From assembly GCF_029960815.1 (NCBI RefSeq), contig NZ_JASBRE010000009.1, forward strand, positions 1-64,000: 64,000 nucleotides of DNA, given 5' to 3'. This document shows positions 26,267 through 37,081 of this stretch, in pieces. The stretch comes from Pseudomonas sp. AL03 (GTDB lineage Bacteria; Pseudomonadota; Gammaproteobacteria; Pseudomonadales; Pseudomonadaceae). A program made the position numbers and the translations under genes. Within the stretch, counting starts at the first letter, position 1; each line of letters opens with the position of its first letter. Below the pieces are notes generated by a model. That model was not told the DNA's origin. It did not search any database and worked only from the letters and a program-made list of their open reading frames with translations.

Positions 26267-29200
26267 GAGGACACTCCTTCGGTTTGCGGGGCCGGTTTTT
26301 CAGCCTCCGGCACAGACTCGGCGCGCTTGGGCGGCAACGGGGCGAAATAGCCCACGACCAACAGCAACACGCCAACGCCGATAAACGAGACGATCCGGGC
26401 GAGTCCGCCGCGGTTACTCAACTCGACAAAGAACAGTTTGGCCACCACCACACCGATCAGCCCCGCACCGATCAGCCAGACTTCGCGGCGATCACGCAGA
26501 TGACCGCCGATCATCAGACTCAAGGCCATCAAGGTCCAGACGATAGACAGACCGGCCTGCACCCGCATGGATTCGAGCAACGCCTCCAGTTCGAACGGCA
26601 CACCGCCCCAATGGTGGGCTGTGCGCATCACCAGCGCAGTAAAGAACACAAACAGCGAGGCGCCAGCGATCAGTTGCGTGGCGTGATCAAAGTAGTCCTT
26701 GCGAATCGCCAGTTGCGTCACGGCGCTGCGGGACCAGACATAAACCCCGAACAGCGCAAACAGCAAACCCAACTCCAGCGGATTGATCAGTGGCACGTAA
26801 GGCAACGGCTCGGCGGTGCCGTCGCTGACGACGTTCGCCAGCCAGAACCAGCCGAGCATCAGCAACGCCAGAGGCGCGGCGGCATAGACACGGTATTCGC
26901 GCGGATAAGCCGATACCGGCCATGGCCAGCCACGGGGGGCCGCCATCAGCACCAAATACAGGCTCGGCAGAATCGCCCAACCCAACCAGCGCCAGGCGTT
27001 GTACTGCTCGGACAACAGCAACAGGCCGTAACGCAGCTCCAGGGCCAGCACGCCGATCAACAGCCAGCAACCGAGCACGTGGGCGGTACTGAGGGCGCGC
27101 GCCGGCAGCATCGGCGCCAGACGTCTTAGAGAGATGAAATGCACAACGAACACGGCCGCCCATACCAGCCAACCCACATTGGCCGCCGGGTGATAACGCG
27201 AGTGCCACGCAGCAAGCAACACCAACCCGGCAGCAGGAATCAGCAAGGTGCAGAGTAAGCCCAGCGCCGACCATTTCGAACGCAACGCCAACACCGTCCA
27301 CAGCGCAACGCTCAGCGCCGCAACGGCCAGCAGCAACGTCGCTTGCAGATTCAGCGGTGCAAAGCGCAGCACTTCGCTGATCCACGCCAGCGCCCACCAG
27401 CCCGCTCCCCACACCAGCAGCACTTCGGACAAACGCTGCAAGCTCAGCACATCAAACGCCGAGGCATGGTTGCCGAGCTGCAAGCGCCACGCTCCGACCA
27501 TCGCGGCCAAGCCCAACACCAGCGGCGTCCAGAAGCCGCTATGGGCCAGAGGTTTCAAACCTTCGCTGGCCAGCGGCCCGAGCAGGTCCGGACCGGCGAA
27601 CAGGAACGCCGCGCCGCCAATCACCTGCAACAGCAGACCGAAGACAAAACTCACGCGCTGCTTCAGGTACAGACTCAGCCAAATGATGAATAGACCACTG
27701 GCCGCCCATACCGCACTCGCCGTTTGCCATGGCAGGACGAACAGCACCGCCAGATTGATCAACACCAGACCGGCCAGCAGCACCACCGACAAGCCGCGCA
27801 GCAATCGCACGTCACTTCGGACCATCTGATCGCGAGCCGCCAACAACATGCCGGCGATCAACGCCAGGCCGATCAAGGACGCGCTGAGCAAACCGCTCCA
27901 GCCAGCGCTGAACACGGCGGCAGACTCACCGCTGGAGCCTTGCAGCCGCAGCAGGAACAACGCACCGCCGAGCAATTGCACGGCGAACGCGGTGAACAGG
28001 AAGGTGCGCGATTGCAGACGCAAGCCGACAAACAACGTCGCCAACCCCGCCAGTGCCCAACTGATCGCGGTGCCGTGGGTCAGGAAGAACAATGGCGCCA
28101 GCAGATAGAGGAAGGTCAGACCGAGGCAGGCCAATACGGGCAGCCCTTTGCGTTCCCATTCCGACGCTTGTTCGGGCAAGGCTTTGCGCAATTGATAGAA
28201 GCTGAACAACAACGCCGCGCCGAGCATCAACGCGCCCAGTGGAGCGCCGTCGAGCAAGCTGCTGTCGCCGATCCGCAATTCGCTGACAAACGCCAGGGCC
28301 GAGCCCAATTGCAGCAGCAAGGCAAAGGCTCGGGCCAGCGGTCGTTGCTGACGCAGGCCAAGCCAGAAGATTCCGGCGCCTTCGACGGCCCATGCAGCAG
28401 CGGTCCAGCGCGCATCGAGCCCCAACGGAATGGCCAGGCTGGCGAAGATCACGCCCAGCGCCAGACAGGTTTCCGCCAGCAGCAACGCTCGTCCGCCCAT
28501 CAGCAACCGTGCCAGGCCCATGTAAATCATGCCCAACGCCAACGCGCTGAAGGCAGCGGCAAACTCGAGATGCTGAACCAGAGCGAACTGCAAACCGAAG
28601 CCCACCAACGGAGGACCGAACAGCATCGTGCCGTCGACGTAATCACCCTTTTGCGTCGACCAGCGCAGCAGCGCCTCTCGGCTGTCATCCTCGGGTGCAT
28701 CGCTCATTTCCAGCAGCTTGCGCCGAGCGAACAGCAGGCCGATGGCCAGGTACATCAGGAAAAACACAATCAGAAACGGCTCGGTGCTCCACAACAATTC
28801 CGGCGCGTAGGAACGCAGGCCCCAGGCGAAACCGATGCCGAAGGTGCCGACGAAGCCGATCAAGTTGAGCAGCCGCCAGGCCTTGAACCAGGCGATGGCG
28901 AGGATGCCGGCGTTGAGCAAGGCAAAGTAGCTGAACAGCGCGACAGGGTTGCCAGCGCCGGTGGAGGTCAGGATCGGCGCCGCGAAACCGCCGAGTGCCG
29001 CAGCGGCGGCGAGACCCAGCGCGTCCTGGGTGATGGCAAGAATCGCCGAAAACACCGTCACCGCGACCAGCAGGCCCAACGCTGCAGTAGGATCGAGCAG
29101 CGGATGCAGGCGCATTGCGGCAAACACCGTCAGGTACAGCACCGCGATCCCGGTGCCTTGCAGCATCAACGCGTAATGGCTGTTGCGCAGTCGCAGCCAC

Positions 29201-29850
29201 CAACCCAGGCCAAGCAAGCCCAACGCAGCCGCCGCGACACCGGCGTAACGCAACTCGATCGGCACCACCATGCCTTCGGTGGCGTAACGCAGCAGGAACG
29301 CCAGACCGAGAAACAACAGCACCACACCGACCCGCAGCACGGTGTTGCCGCCGAACAGCCAGTTGCGGGCGCCGCTGATGGCGCGCTCGATGACATTCGG
29401 ACCGCGCGGGATGACGGGCTGTTGCGGCTCGCGGGCGACTGGCTCGGGTTTCCAGGGATCGTCGCGCAGTGGACGTCTGGTTTCAGCAGCGGCCGCGGTG
29501 ATCGGTTCGAGTTCGGGAGGGAGTTCCCAGATCAGCTCCGGGGCCTCGGCAGGGATTTCGTCGAGAATGAATTCAAGAGGTGCGCCGGCCTCGCTGGCAA
29601 CGGGTTCACTGATTTGCGGCGCTTTGACGCCTGACACCTCCAGCAATGCCAAACGCTGCTCGACCGCACTCAGCGCCACCTGCACCTGTTCAAGCAGCCG
29701 GCGCTGCTCGACAGTTTGTGAATCCAGGCGGCCAATGCGAATGGCCTGGCCAATTCCCAACCCGAGCAGCCCGCCCAGCAGCGCATCGCTGAACGACTCG
29801 TCGAGTATCCAACCCAGCACCAGCCCAATCAGCATGAACATCCATTGCAT
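26263..29850 (-). CDS. DUF2339 domain-containing giant membrane protein
   Basis: An 1195-residue inner-membrane protein with an N-terminal hydrophobic pair, a short coiled-coil-like region (VEQRRLLEQVQVALSAVEQR), a proline-rich linker, and then more than 25 hydrophobic segments to the C-terminus. This architecture is diagnostic of DUF2339 proteins. The frame opens at 29919; I place the start at the ATG at 29850 because AGGGA lies eight bases before it. Function is not established. The family is repeatedly found next to DUF3999, whose start codon overlaps the stop of this gene. Confidence 0.88.
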   Translation of the reverse strand: MQWMFMLIGLVLGWILDESFSDALLGGLLGLGIGQAIRIGRLDSQTVEQRRLLEQVQVALSAVEQRLALLEVSGVKAPQISEPVASEAGAPLEFILDEIPAEAPELIWELPPELEPITAAAAETRRPLRDDPWKPEPVAREPQQPVIPRGPNVIERAISGARNWLFGGNTVLRVGVVLLFLGLAFLLRYATEGMVVPIELRYAGVAAAALGLLGLGWWLRLRNSHYALMLQGTGIAVLYLTVFAAMRLHPLLDPTAALGLLVAVTVFSAILAITQDALGLAAAAALGGFAAPILTSTGAGNPVALFSYFALLNAGILAIAWFKAWRLLNLIGFVGTFGIGFAWGLRSYAPELLWSTEPFLIVFFLMYLAIGLLFARRKLLEMSDAPEDDSREALLRWSTQKGDYVDGTMLFGPPLVGFGLQFALVQHLEFAAAFSALALGMIYMGLARLLMGGRALLLAETCLALGVIFASLAIPLGLDARWTAAAWAVEGAGIFWLGLRQQRPLARAFALLLQLGSALAFVSELRIGDSSLLDGAPLGALMLGAALLFSFYQLRKALPEQASEWERKGLPVLACLGLTFLYLLAPLFFLTHGTAISWALAGLATLFVGLRLQSRTFLFTAFAVQLLGGALFLLRLQGSSGESAAVFSAGWSGLLSASLIGLALIAGMLLAARDQMVRSDVRLLRGLSVVLLAGLVLINLAVLFVLPWQTASAVWAASGLFIIWLSLYLKQRVSFVFGLLLQVIGGAAFLFAGPDLLGPLASEGLKPLAHSGFWTPLVLGLAAMVGAWRLQLGNHASAFDVLSLQRLSEVLLVWGAGWWALAWISEVLRFAPLNLQATLLLAVAALSVALWTVLALRSKWSALGLLCTLLIPAAGLVLLAAWHSRYHPAANVGWLVWAAVFVVHFISLRRLAPMLPARALSTAHVLGCWLLIGVLALELRYGLLLLSEQYNAWRWLGWAILPSLYLVLMAAPRGWPWPVSAYPREYRVYAAAPLALLMLGWFWLANVVSDGTAEPLPYVPLINPLELGLLFALFGVYVWSRSAVTQLAIRKDYFDHATQLIAGASLFVFFTALVMRTAHHWGGVPFELEALLESMRVQAGLSIVWTLMALSLMIGGHLRDRREVWLIGAGLIGVVVAKLFFVELSNRGGLARIVSFIGVGVLLLVVGYFAPLPPKRAESVPEAEKPAPQTEGVSS

Positions 29851-29952
29851 TGTCGATATCCCTAAGCGCAGTGGCCAATCCGGCGAACTGACGCTCAGTA
29901 TATCGATCAGGCCCAACAAACGTCGGGCCTTGCTCGCAATTATTGCTAAAAG

Positions 29953-32403
29953 TTACTCCAGCGCTTTCCAGATATCCGTGGCGTACTCACGAATCGTCCG
30001 GTCGGAGGAGAACCAGCCCATCCGGGAAGTGCTCAACACCGCTGAACGCCACCATTCGTTCGAATCGTGCCAATGGGCTTCAACCCGCATCTGCGCGTCC
30101 CAGTAAGAGTCGAAATCGGCGCAGACCAGGAAGCGATCATAGTCGATCAGCGAATCGATCAATCCTGCGTAACGGGACGGATCATCCGGCGAGAACACCC
30201 CGCCGCGTATCGCTTGCAGCACGTCATTCAAACGGTGTGACGCCGCAATATCCGGCGTCGCATTGAACTCATGGTTCTGCTTTCGCGCTTCAACCTGCTG
30301 AGCGCTGAGGCCGAAGATGAACATGTGTTCGACGCCGATGCGTTCGCACATTTCGACGTTGGCGCCATCGAGGGTACCGATGGTCAGCGCGCCGTTCAGG
30401 CCGAACTTCATATTGCTGGTGCCCGAGGCCTCGAAGCCTGCGGTGGAAATCTGCTCCGACAAATCCGCTGCCGGGATGATGCTTTCCGCCAGACTGACGT
30501 TGTAGTTGGGCAAGAACACCACTTTCAGCAACCCGCGCACGGTCGGGTCGTTGTTCACCACCCGGGCGATGTCGTTGGTCAATTTGATGATCAGCTTGGC
30601 CTGGTGATAACTGGCCGCGGCCTTGCCGGCGAAGATCTTCACCCGCGGCACCCAATCGATTTCCGGCTCGGCGCGAATGGCCTGATACAGCGCGACGGTG
30701 TGCAACAGGTTGAGCAACTGACGTTTATATTCGTGGATCCGTTTGACCTGTACGTCGAACATCGCTGCCGGGTTGACCGCGACCCCCAGGCGTTCGTGAA
30801 TGATGTACGCCAGGGCTTTTTTGCTGTGCAGGCGCTGCTCGGCGAACGCCTTGCGGAACGCAGGCTTCTCGGCGAACGGTTCCAGCTCGAGCAAACGCTC
30901 TTCGGCGTTGTCCAGCAGATCCGGACCGAGGGCGTCGACCATCATCGAGGTCAGCTCCGGGTTGGCCTGGTAGAGCCAGCGGCGGAAGGTGATGCCGTTG
31001 GTCTTGTTGTTGATCCGGTCCGGGTAGAGTTTGTGCAGTTCGGAAAACACCGTTTTGCGCATCAGCTGCGTATGCAGGCCGGAGACGCCGTTGACGCTGT
31101 GGGAACCGAGGAACGCCAGGTTGCCCATGCGCACGCGGCGGCCGTTGTCTTCCTCGATCAGCGACACCGCGCGCAGCACTTCAAAGTCGTGAATACCTTT
31201 GGCGCGCAGCGAATCGATGTGCTGGGCATTGATCAAATAAATGATTTGCATGTGCCGCGGCAACATCCGCTCCATCAAACCGACCGGCCAGGTTTCCAGC
31301 GCTTCCGGCAGCAGCGTGTGGTTGGTATAGGAGAGCGTGTCGACGGTGACTTGCCACGCCGCATCCCACGCGACGTCGTAAACATCGACCAACTGACGCA
31401 TCAGCTCGGCCACGGCAATCGAGGGATGGGTGTCGTTGAGCTGGATCGCTGCATGATCGCCCAGGGTCAGGACCGAGGTGTGCATGTTGCGATGACGGCG
31501 CAGCAAGTCCTGCAAGGATGCGGCGACAAAGAAATACTCCTGACGCAGGCGCAGTTCCTGGCCCGCTTCGGTGCTGTCCGCCGGGTAGAGCACCCGAGAA
31601 ATACTTTCGGCCCGGGCGACTTCTGCCACGGCGCCCAAGTGGTCACCGGCGTTGAAGCGTTCCAGGTGCAAATCTTCCATGGCCCGGGCGCGCCACAAGC
31701 GCAGCGTGTTGACGCTCGCCCCGCGCCAGCCGACGACCGGCGTGTCATAAGCAATCGCGCGAACGGTTTCCGCTGGCGTCCAGACTTGCCTGGACTTGCC
31801 GGTTTCGTCGGTGACCGTTTCGACACTGCCGCCGAAGCCGATCGGGTAAACGACCTCGGGCCGTTCGAACTCCCAAGGGTTGCCGAAATCCAGCCAGTGT
31901 TCGGTCTGCTCCTGCTGCCAGCCGTCGACGATGGCCTGGCGGAACAAGCCGTGTTCGTAACGAATGCCGTAACCGTGGCCGGCAATGCCAAGTGTCGACA
32001 TGCTTTCCATGAAGCATGCGGCCAGACGACCGAGGCCGCCGTTGCCCAACGCTGCGTCGGGCTCCAACAGACGGATGCGTTCAAGGTCGACGCCGAGCTC
32101 TGTCAGGGCCTCGCGGGCCACATCAAGCAGGCCGAGGTTGCTCAGGCTGTCGTAGAGCAGACGGCCGATAAGAAATTCGAGGGAGAGGTAGTAAACCCGC
32201 TTTTGACCTTTGCGGTAGATCTGCCGGGTGTGGTCCATCCAGTGCTCGACCATGTGATCGCGCGCCGCCAGGGCAATGGCTTCGAACCAGTCGTGGTCGA
32301 AGGCGTGATCCGGGTCTTTGCCCACCGCGTAGGTGAGTTTGGTCAAGACGGCGTCGCGAAATGCGGCCACCTCTGCTTCGCGAACAAGTGGTTCTTGAGT
32401 CAT
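29953..32403 (-). CDS. glgP: Glycogen/starch/alpha-glucan phosphorylase
   Basis: This enzyme releases glucose-1-phosphate from alpha-1,4-glucans by phosphorolysis. The 816-residue protein has the usual family length. The N-terminal motif YYLSLEFLIGRLL and GNGGLGRLAACF are present, as is KRIHEYKRQLLN. The pyridoxal-phosphate lysine region EASGTSNMKFGLNGALTIGT lies near the C-terminus. No other glycogen gene is adjacent here. It is divergent from the cysteine-cluster protein gene at 32658, with a 254-base gap between them in which I identified no regulatory motif. Confidence 0.97.
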   Translation of the reverse strand: MTQEPLVREAEVAAFRDAVLTKLTYAVGKDPDHAFDHDWFEAIALAARDHMVEHWMDHTRQIYRKGQKRVYYLSLEFLIGRLLYDSLSNLGLLDVAREALTELGVDLERIRLLEPDAALGNGGLGRLAACFMESMSTLGIAGHGYGIRYEHGLFRQAIVDGWQQEQTEHWLDFGNPWEFERPEVVYPIGFGGSVETVTDETGKSRQVWTPAETVRAIAYDTPVVGWRGASVNTLRLWRARAMEDLHLERFNAGDHLGAVAEVARAESISRVLYPADSTEAGQELRLRQEYFFVAASLQDLLRRHRNMHTSVLTLGDHAAIQLNDTHPSIAVAELMRQLVDVYDVAWDAAWQVTVDTLSYTNHTLLPEALETWPVGLMERMLPRHMQIIYLINAQHIDSLRAKGIHDFEVLRAVSLIEEDNGRRVRMGNLAFLGSHSVNGVSGLHTQLMRKTVFSELHKLYPDRINNKTNGITFRRWLYQANPELTSMMVDALGPDLLDNAEERLLELEPFAEKPAFRKAFAEQRLHSKKALAYIIHERLGVAVNPAAMFDVQVKRIHEYKRQLLNLLHTVALYQAIRAEPEIDWVPRVKIFAGKAAASYHQAKLIIKLTNDIARVVNNDPTVRGLLKVVFLPNYNVSLAESIIPAADLSEQISTAGFEASGTSNMKFGLNGALTIGTLDGANVEMCERIGVEHMFIFGLSAQQVEARKQNHEFNATPDIAASHRLNDVLQAIRGGVFSPDDPSRYAGLIDSLIDYDRFLVCADFDSYWDAQMRVEAHWHDSNEWWRSAVLSTSRMGWFSSDRTIREYATDIWKALE

Positions 32404-32657
32404 CGATAGGACCTCGAGCGAGCGTGGAGTTGTTGAGCCTAGACGGTCTGACAGGCCGTTGGAACTCTGGTTCGGCAGTTTTTCCCGTTAGTGTGAGATA
32501 GATCGACATTACCTTGTCGCGCACCGGAAAGAATGCAGGGGCCGTGCCGGGTTACAGGTGTTACTGGGCGGTATACGAAAAAATCTGGCGAAAGGCTGTT
32601 CAAAAATTCACCAGTCCCGGTATGATCGCGCGCCCTGATGCACGCTGGTAACAACCC

Positions 32658-33101
32658 ATGATGAAGTCCAACCTGATCGCCGCTGCGGAGATCGACCGCC
32701 TCGACACCTGGGCCAAGTACTCAGCCCCGATGTGCGGTTCGTGCGTTTCCAGCTGCTGCACCCTGCCGGTCGAGGTCAAGATCAAGGATCTGATCCGTAT
32801 CGGCATCGTCGATGAATTCGAGCGCGGCGAGCCACCAAAGAACATCGCCAAGCGTCTGCAGAAGGAAGGCATCGTCGAGCGTTACAACCAGAAGTCCGAG
32901 ATCTTCACCCTTCAGCGCATGAGCAACAACGATTGCCTGTACCTGGATCGTAAGAGCCGTCTGTGCACTATTTATGAAAAGCGCCCGGATACTTGCCGCA
33001 ACCATCCGAAAATCGGGCCTCGGCCGGGGTATTGCGCTTACAAGCCGAAAGAAGTGGCGCGTGAGACCAGCGAGAGCCGTCGGACCCTCGAGAAGTTTTA
33101 A
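32658..33101 (+). CDS. YkgJ family cysteine-cluster protein
   Basis: A 147-residue cytoplasmic protein with the conserved YkgJ cysteine pattern: CGSCVSSCC near residue 26, then CLYLDRKSRLCTIYEKRPDTC and a final CAYKPKE. These cysteines probably bind zinc or an iron-sulfur cluster. No biochemical function is established. Two ATGs are adjacent (32658 and 32661). It is transcribed alone, converging on typA with a shared bidirectional hairpin downstream. Confidence 0.88.
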   Translation: MMKSNLIAAAEIDRLDTWAKYSAPMCGSCVSSCCTLPVEVKIKDLIRIGIVDEFERGEPPKNIAKRLQKEGIVERYNQKSEIFTLQRMSNNDCLYLDRKSRLCTIYEKRPDTCRNHPKIGPRPGYCAYKPKEVARETSESRRTLEKF

Positions 33102-33117
33102 CGTCGCCTCGATCCCC

Positions 33118-33266
33118 CGTAGCAGCTGTCGAGCCCCAGCGAGGCTGCGTTCGGCTGCGGAGCAGTCGCAGACCGGAAAATACGACTTATAGGATGCACC
33201 GCAGCGTTTGATTTCACGACTGCTGCGCAGCCGAACGCAGCCTCGCAGGCTCGGCAGCTGCTACAG
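33118..33266. repeat. Long inverted repeat of the GTAGCAGCTG family
   Basis: It begins GTAGCAGCTGTCGAGCC and ends GGCTCGGCAGCTGCTACAG, with nested inverted pairs GCGAGGCTGCGTTCGGCTGC and GCAGCCGAACGCAGCCTCGC. The left and right halves can fold into a hairpin over most of their length. It lies between the YkgJ gene and the bidirectional terminator. Confidence 0.82.
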
Positions 33267-33278
33267 CCAGACAAAACA

Positions 33279-33314
33279 AAACGCCCCCGACCTTACGATC
33301 GGGGGCGTTTTTTT
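33279..33314. terminator. Bidirectional terminator between the YkgJ gene and typA
   Basis: Stem ACGCCCCCGA / TCGGGGGCGT with an eight-base loop, followed by seven Ts on the plus strand. On the minus strand it is followed by GTTTTGTTTTG, so it can end both the YkgJ and typA transcripts. Confidence 0.85.
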
Positions 33315-33335
33315 AGCTGCTAACTAAGTCGAAAC

Positions 33336-35156
33336 TCAGTTACCGGCTTTCTTGGCAGCGCGGGTACGCTCGCTTTCGCCCAGGATCTTCTTGCGAAGAC
33401 GGATGGACTTAGGAGTGACTTCGCACAATTCGTCTTCTTGAACGAATTCCAGCGCCTGCTCCAGGGTGAAGCGGATAGGCGGAACCAGAGCGATGGTCTC
33501 GTCTTTACCCGAAGCACGCATGTTGTCGAGCTTCTTGCCTTTGGTTGGGTTGACGCCCAGGTCGTTGTCGCGGCTGTTGATGCCGACGATTTGACCTTCG
33601 TACACGTCTTCACCGTGACCCAGGAACAATTTGCCGCGAGCTTGCAGGGTTTCCAGCGAGTAAGTCAGCGCCTTACCGGTAGCCACCGAAACCAGCACGC
33701 CGTTCTGACGGCCGGACATGTCGCCGGACTTCATCACGTCGTAACGGTCGAAGATCGAGGTCAGGATGCCTGCACCGGAGGTCAGGGTCAGGAACTCGTT
33801 ACGGAAACCGATCAAACCACGTGCCGGGATGTTGTACTCAAGGCGCACACGGCCCTTGCCATCCGGAACCATGTTGGTCAGGTCGCCTTTACGGATACCG
33901 ATCTGTTCCATGATCGCGCCCTGGGATACTTCCGGCAGGTCGATGGTCACGTTTTCGTACGGTTCGTGCTTGACGCCGTCAACCATGCGGATGATCACTT
34001 CCGGACGACCAACACCCATTTCGAAGCCTTCGCGACGCATGGTTTCGATCAGTACCGAGAGGTGCAGCTCACCACGGCCGGAGACTTTGAACTTGTCGGC
34101 GGTGTCGCCTTCTTCAACGCGCAGAGCAACGTTGAACAGCAGTTCCTTGTCCAGACGCTCCTTGATGTTACGGCTGGTGACGAACTTGCCTTCTTTACCG
34201 CAGAAAGGTGAGTCGTTTACCTGGAAGGTCATGGAAACGGTGGGTTCGTCAACGGTCAGCGGCTTCATCGCTTCAACATTCAGTGGGTCGCACAGCGTGT
34301 CGGAGATGAACAACTGGTCGAAGCCGCTGATGCAGACGATGTCGCCGGCAGCTGCTTCTTCAACGTCGATACGGTGCAGACCGTGGTGACCCATCAACTT
34401 CAGGATACGACCGTTACGCTTCTTGCCGTCAATGTCGATAGCCACAACTTGAGTGTTCGGCTTGACGCGACCACGAGCGATACGGCCAACGCCGATAACA
34501 CCCAGGAAGCTGTTGTAGTCCAGAGCCGAGATTTGCATCTGGAACGGGCCGTCACGGTCAACCAGTGGAGCAGGGACGTGGTCAACAATGGCCTGGTACA
34601 GCGGGGTCATGTCTTCAGCCATGTCGGTGTGTTTCAGACCGGCAATACCGTTCAGGGCCGAAGCGTAAACAACCTGGAAGTCCAGTTGTTCTTCGGTAGC
34701 ACCCAGGTTGTCGAACAGGTCGAAGATCTGATCCAGAACCCAGTCCGGACGCGCGCCTGGACGGTCAACCTTGTTGATGACCACGATTGGACGCAGGCCG
34801 GCTTCGAAAGCCTTCTTGGTCACGAAACGGGTTTGCGGCATAGGGCCGTCTTGAGCGTCAACCAGCAGCAGAACGGAGTCAACCATCGACATTACGCGTT
34901 CAACTTCGCCGCCGAAGTCGGCGTGGCCCGGGGTGTCCACGATGTTGATGTGGTAGCCGTTCCAGTTGATGGCGGTGTTTTTCGCCAGAATGGTAATACC
35001 GCGCTCTTTCTCCTGGTCGTTGGAGTCCATCACGCGCTCGTCGTTGAGCTCGTTGCGCTCCAGGGTGCCGGATTGACGCAAGAGTTTATCTACCAGGGTG
35101 GTCTTACCATGGTCAACGTGAGCAATGATGGCGATGTTACGTAGATTTTCGATCAC
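33336..35156 (-). CDS. typA: Ribosome-associated GTPase TypA/BipA
   Basis: A 606-residue translational GTPase that assists 50S assembly and growth at low temperature or under stress. G-domain motifs are all present: [14 protein letters not shown] (G1), RGITI (G2), [12 protein letters not shown] (G3), [13 protein letters not shown] (G4). EF-G-like domains III and V follow, then the TypA-specific C-terminal domain ending in the basic tail [17 protein letters not shown]. It ends 22 bases before the bidirectional terminator and is separated from thiI by a 139-base gap that holds its promoter. Confidence 0.97.
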   Translation of the reverse strand: MIENLRNIAIIAHVDHGKTTLVDKLLRQSGTLERNELNDERVMDSNDQEKERGITILAKNTAINWNGYHINIVDTPGHADFGGEVERVMSMVDSVLLLVDAQDGPMPQTRFVTKKAFEAGLRPIVVINKVDRPGARPDWVLDQIFDLFDNLGATEEQLDFQVVYASALNGIAGLKHTDMAEDMTPLYQAIVDHVPAPLVDRDGPFQMQISALDYNSFLGVIGVGRIARGRVKPNTQVVAIDIDGKKRNGRILKLMGHHGLHRIDVEEAAAGDIVCISGFDQLFISDTLCDPLNVEAMKPLTVDEPTVSMTFQVNDSPFCGKEGKFVTSRNIKERLDKELLFNVALRVEEGDTADKFKVSGRGELHLSVLIETMRREGFEMGVGRPEVIIRMVDGVKHEPYENVTIDLPEVSQGAIMEQIGIRKGDLTNMVPDGKGRVRLEYNIPARGLIGFRNEFLTLTSGAGILTSIFDRYDVMKSGDMSGRQNGVLVSVATGKALTYSLETLQARGKLFLGHGEDVYEGQIVGINSRDNDLGVNPTKGKKLDNMRASGKDETIALVPPIRFTLEQALEFVQEDELCEVTPKSIRLRKKILGESERTRAAKKAGN

Positions 35157-35295
35157 TTGTGTATCTCGATCAGAGGATTCGGTGTGCTGACAAGTCTTGG
35201 CAGCGATTAACAGTAGAGTCAGGCCTTGCCGTTACAGCTTGACGGCGGCGTCGGGGGGCCGGTGACGCAGGCCACAGGCAAACAGCCCCGGGCTC

Positions 35296-36750
35296 TTAGC
35301 TCGGTCGATAAACGCGCACATTGGCATGCCCCTCACTGAGCAAATGGTGGGCATGCAGGCGACTCATCACGCCTTTGTCGCAATACAGCAGGTACTGGCG
35401 AGTAGGGTCCAGTTCCTTGAAACGAGCGTTCAATGCATAAAACGGCATCGCTTGTACCTCGATGCCAGCCAAGCCCAGCGGGTCATCTTCAGCGGCATCC
35501 GGGTGACGGATGTCGATAACGATCTGACCAGCCAGCGCTTCGCTGACTTCTTCAATCTCCAAGTCCTGGCCCAATTCGTCGATCACGCGATCGATCGGCA
35601 CCAGTTTGGCGTTCTCGAGCGCACGCTCAAGCACTGCCATGTCGAACTGTTGTTCTTCGTACTCCACGCGCGGACGCTTGGCGTGGGTCTTGGGGTTCAC
35701 CGAGATGACCCCGCAGTATTCCGGCATGTGCTTGGCGAAGTCGGCAGTACCGATTTCGTTGGCCAGGTCGATGATGTCCTGCTTGTGACTGGCGATCAGC
35801 GGACGCAAGACCAGCTTGTCGGTCACGCAGTCGATCACGGACAGGTTCGGCAGCGTCTGGCTCGACACCTGGGAAATCGCTTCGCCGGTGACCAGCGCAT
35901 CAATGTCCAGCCGATCGGCAATACGGGAAGCAGCGCGCAACATCATACGCTTCAAAACTACACCCATATGACTGTTATCGACTTTACCGAGAATTTCTCC
36001 CAGTACTTCCTCGAACGGCACACTCACAAATAACACGCGCTGGGAGCTGCCGTACTTCTTCCAGATGAAGTGCGCGACTTCCATAACGCCCAGTTCATGG
36101 GCCCGTCCGCCCAGGTTGAAGAAGCAAAAATGGCTCATCAGCCCGCGGCGCATGATCTGGTAAGCGGCGACGGTGGAATCGAAACCGCCAGACATCAGCA
36201 CAAGTGTCTGTTCCAGGGCACCCAGCGGATAACCGCCGATGCTGTTGTGCTGGTCGTGGATCACAAACAACCGTTTGTCGCGAATCTCGATACGAACTTC
36301 GATTTCCGGCTCTTTCAGCGAAATTCCGGCGGCGCCGCACTGACGACGCAGTTGGCTGCCGACGTATTTCTCGACATCCATCGAGCTGAATTCGTGCTTG
36401 CCGGCACGCTTGCAGCGCACCGAAAAAATCTTCCCGGCCAACGCATCACCGAAGTGCTGCTTGCACTTGGCGACGATGTCGTCGAAGTCGCCCAGCGGGT
36501 ATTCGTCGACCTGCAGGAAATGCGCGATGCCCGGCATGCAGCTCAGGCGCTCGGTCATCTCCTTCAGGGCTTTGGGCTCGCTGACGCGGGTTTCCAGCTC
36601 GAGATTGTCCCACACACCGTTCACCACCACAGCCGGGTCCAGGTCGCGGAGCACGGTACGGATGTTTTTGGCCAACTGGCGGATGAAACGCATCCGTACC
36701 GGGCGGCTCTTGATGGTGATCTCGGGGAAGACTTTTACGATTAGTTTCAT
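35296..36750 (-). CDS. thiI: tRNA 4-thiouridine synthase / sulfur transferase ThiI
   Basis: ThiI adenylates U8 of tRNA and transfers sulfur to make 4-thiouridine; in some bacteria it also feeds thiamine thiazole synthesis. The 484-residue protein has a ferredoxin-like domain and a THUMP domain, a PP-loop pyrophosphatase motif ([12 protein letters not shown]), and a C-terminal rhodanese domain with the persulfide cysteine in [17 protein letters not shown]. The frame extends upstream to 36813, but [18 protein letters not shown] at 36750 is the normal N-terminus. It is divergent from glnA; the 331-base gap between them carries the glnA sigma-54 promoter. Confidence 0.96.
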   Translation of the reverse strand: MKLIVKVFPEITIKSRPVRMRFIRQLAKNIRTVLRDLDPAVVVNGVWDNLELETRVSEPKALKEMTERLSCMPGIAHFLQVDEYPLGDFDDIVAKCKQHFGDALAGKIFSVRCKRAGKHEFSSMDVEKYVGSQLRRQCGAAGISLKEPEIEVRIEIRDKRLFVIHDQHNSIGGYPLGALEQTLVLMSGGFDSTVAAYQIMRRGLMSHFCFFNLGGRAHELGVMEVAHFIWKKYGSSQRVLFVSVPFEEVLGEILGKVDNSHMGVVLKRMMLRAASRIADRLDIDALVTGEAISQVSSQTLPNLSVIDCVTDKLVLRPLIASHKQDIIDLANEIGTADFAKHMPEYCGVISVNPKTHAKRPRVEYEEQQFDMAVLERALENAKLVPIDRVIDELGQDLEIEEVSEALAGQIVIDIRHPDAAEDDPLGLAGIEVQAMPFYALNARFKELDPTRQYLLYCDKGVMSRLHAHHLLSEGHANVRVYRPS

Positions 36751-36967
36751 GAAAACAGCGCGCGCTGGGCCAGCCGAAAAAGGGGGGCGCGGATTATAGC
36801 GGAAATTGCTCAAGGTTTAACCAGTTAATGTGCAGAAGGTTTTGCGCGCACCAAAACAGGTCATTTGTTGAGTTTAACGCTACATTACGGGGCGCGATTT
36901 CCAGTTCTACCCTGCTTTGTTCCTTTATTAAGCGTGATATTGGGGCAAAAAACCCATGGTGGGGCAC

Positions 36968-36983
36968 TGGCATGCAATTTGCT
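36968..36983 (+). promoter_or_regulatory. Sigma-54 promoter of glnA
   Basis: TGGCATGCAATTTGCT has GG and GC at the exact -24/-12 spacing. It lies about 100 bases before the glnA start. NtrC activation is expected; the segments GCACCAAAACAGG near 36848 and GGTGGGGCAC near 36958 only weakly resemble NtrC sites. I see nothing else notable in the 331-base thiI-glnA gap. Confidence 0.8.
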
Positions 36984-37081
36984 CCCTTGTGAGGCAGGTT
37001 GCCTTGGCAGAGTATTCGCGCCGGCATCACCCACATTCCAAGGGCATCCACTACTAAGCCCGAAGCCACCCGGAGGACACT

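Noticed and set aside
36840..36967. NtrC sites upstream of glnA
   Set aside because: GCACCAAAACAGG and GGTGGGGCAC have only one recognisable half and wrong spacing, so I did not list them as separate features.
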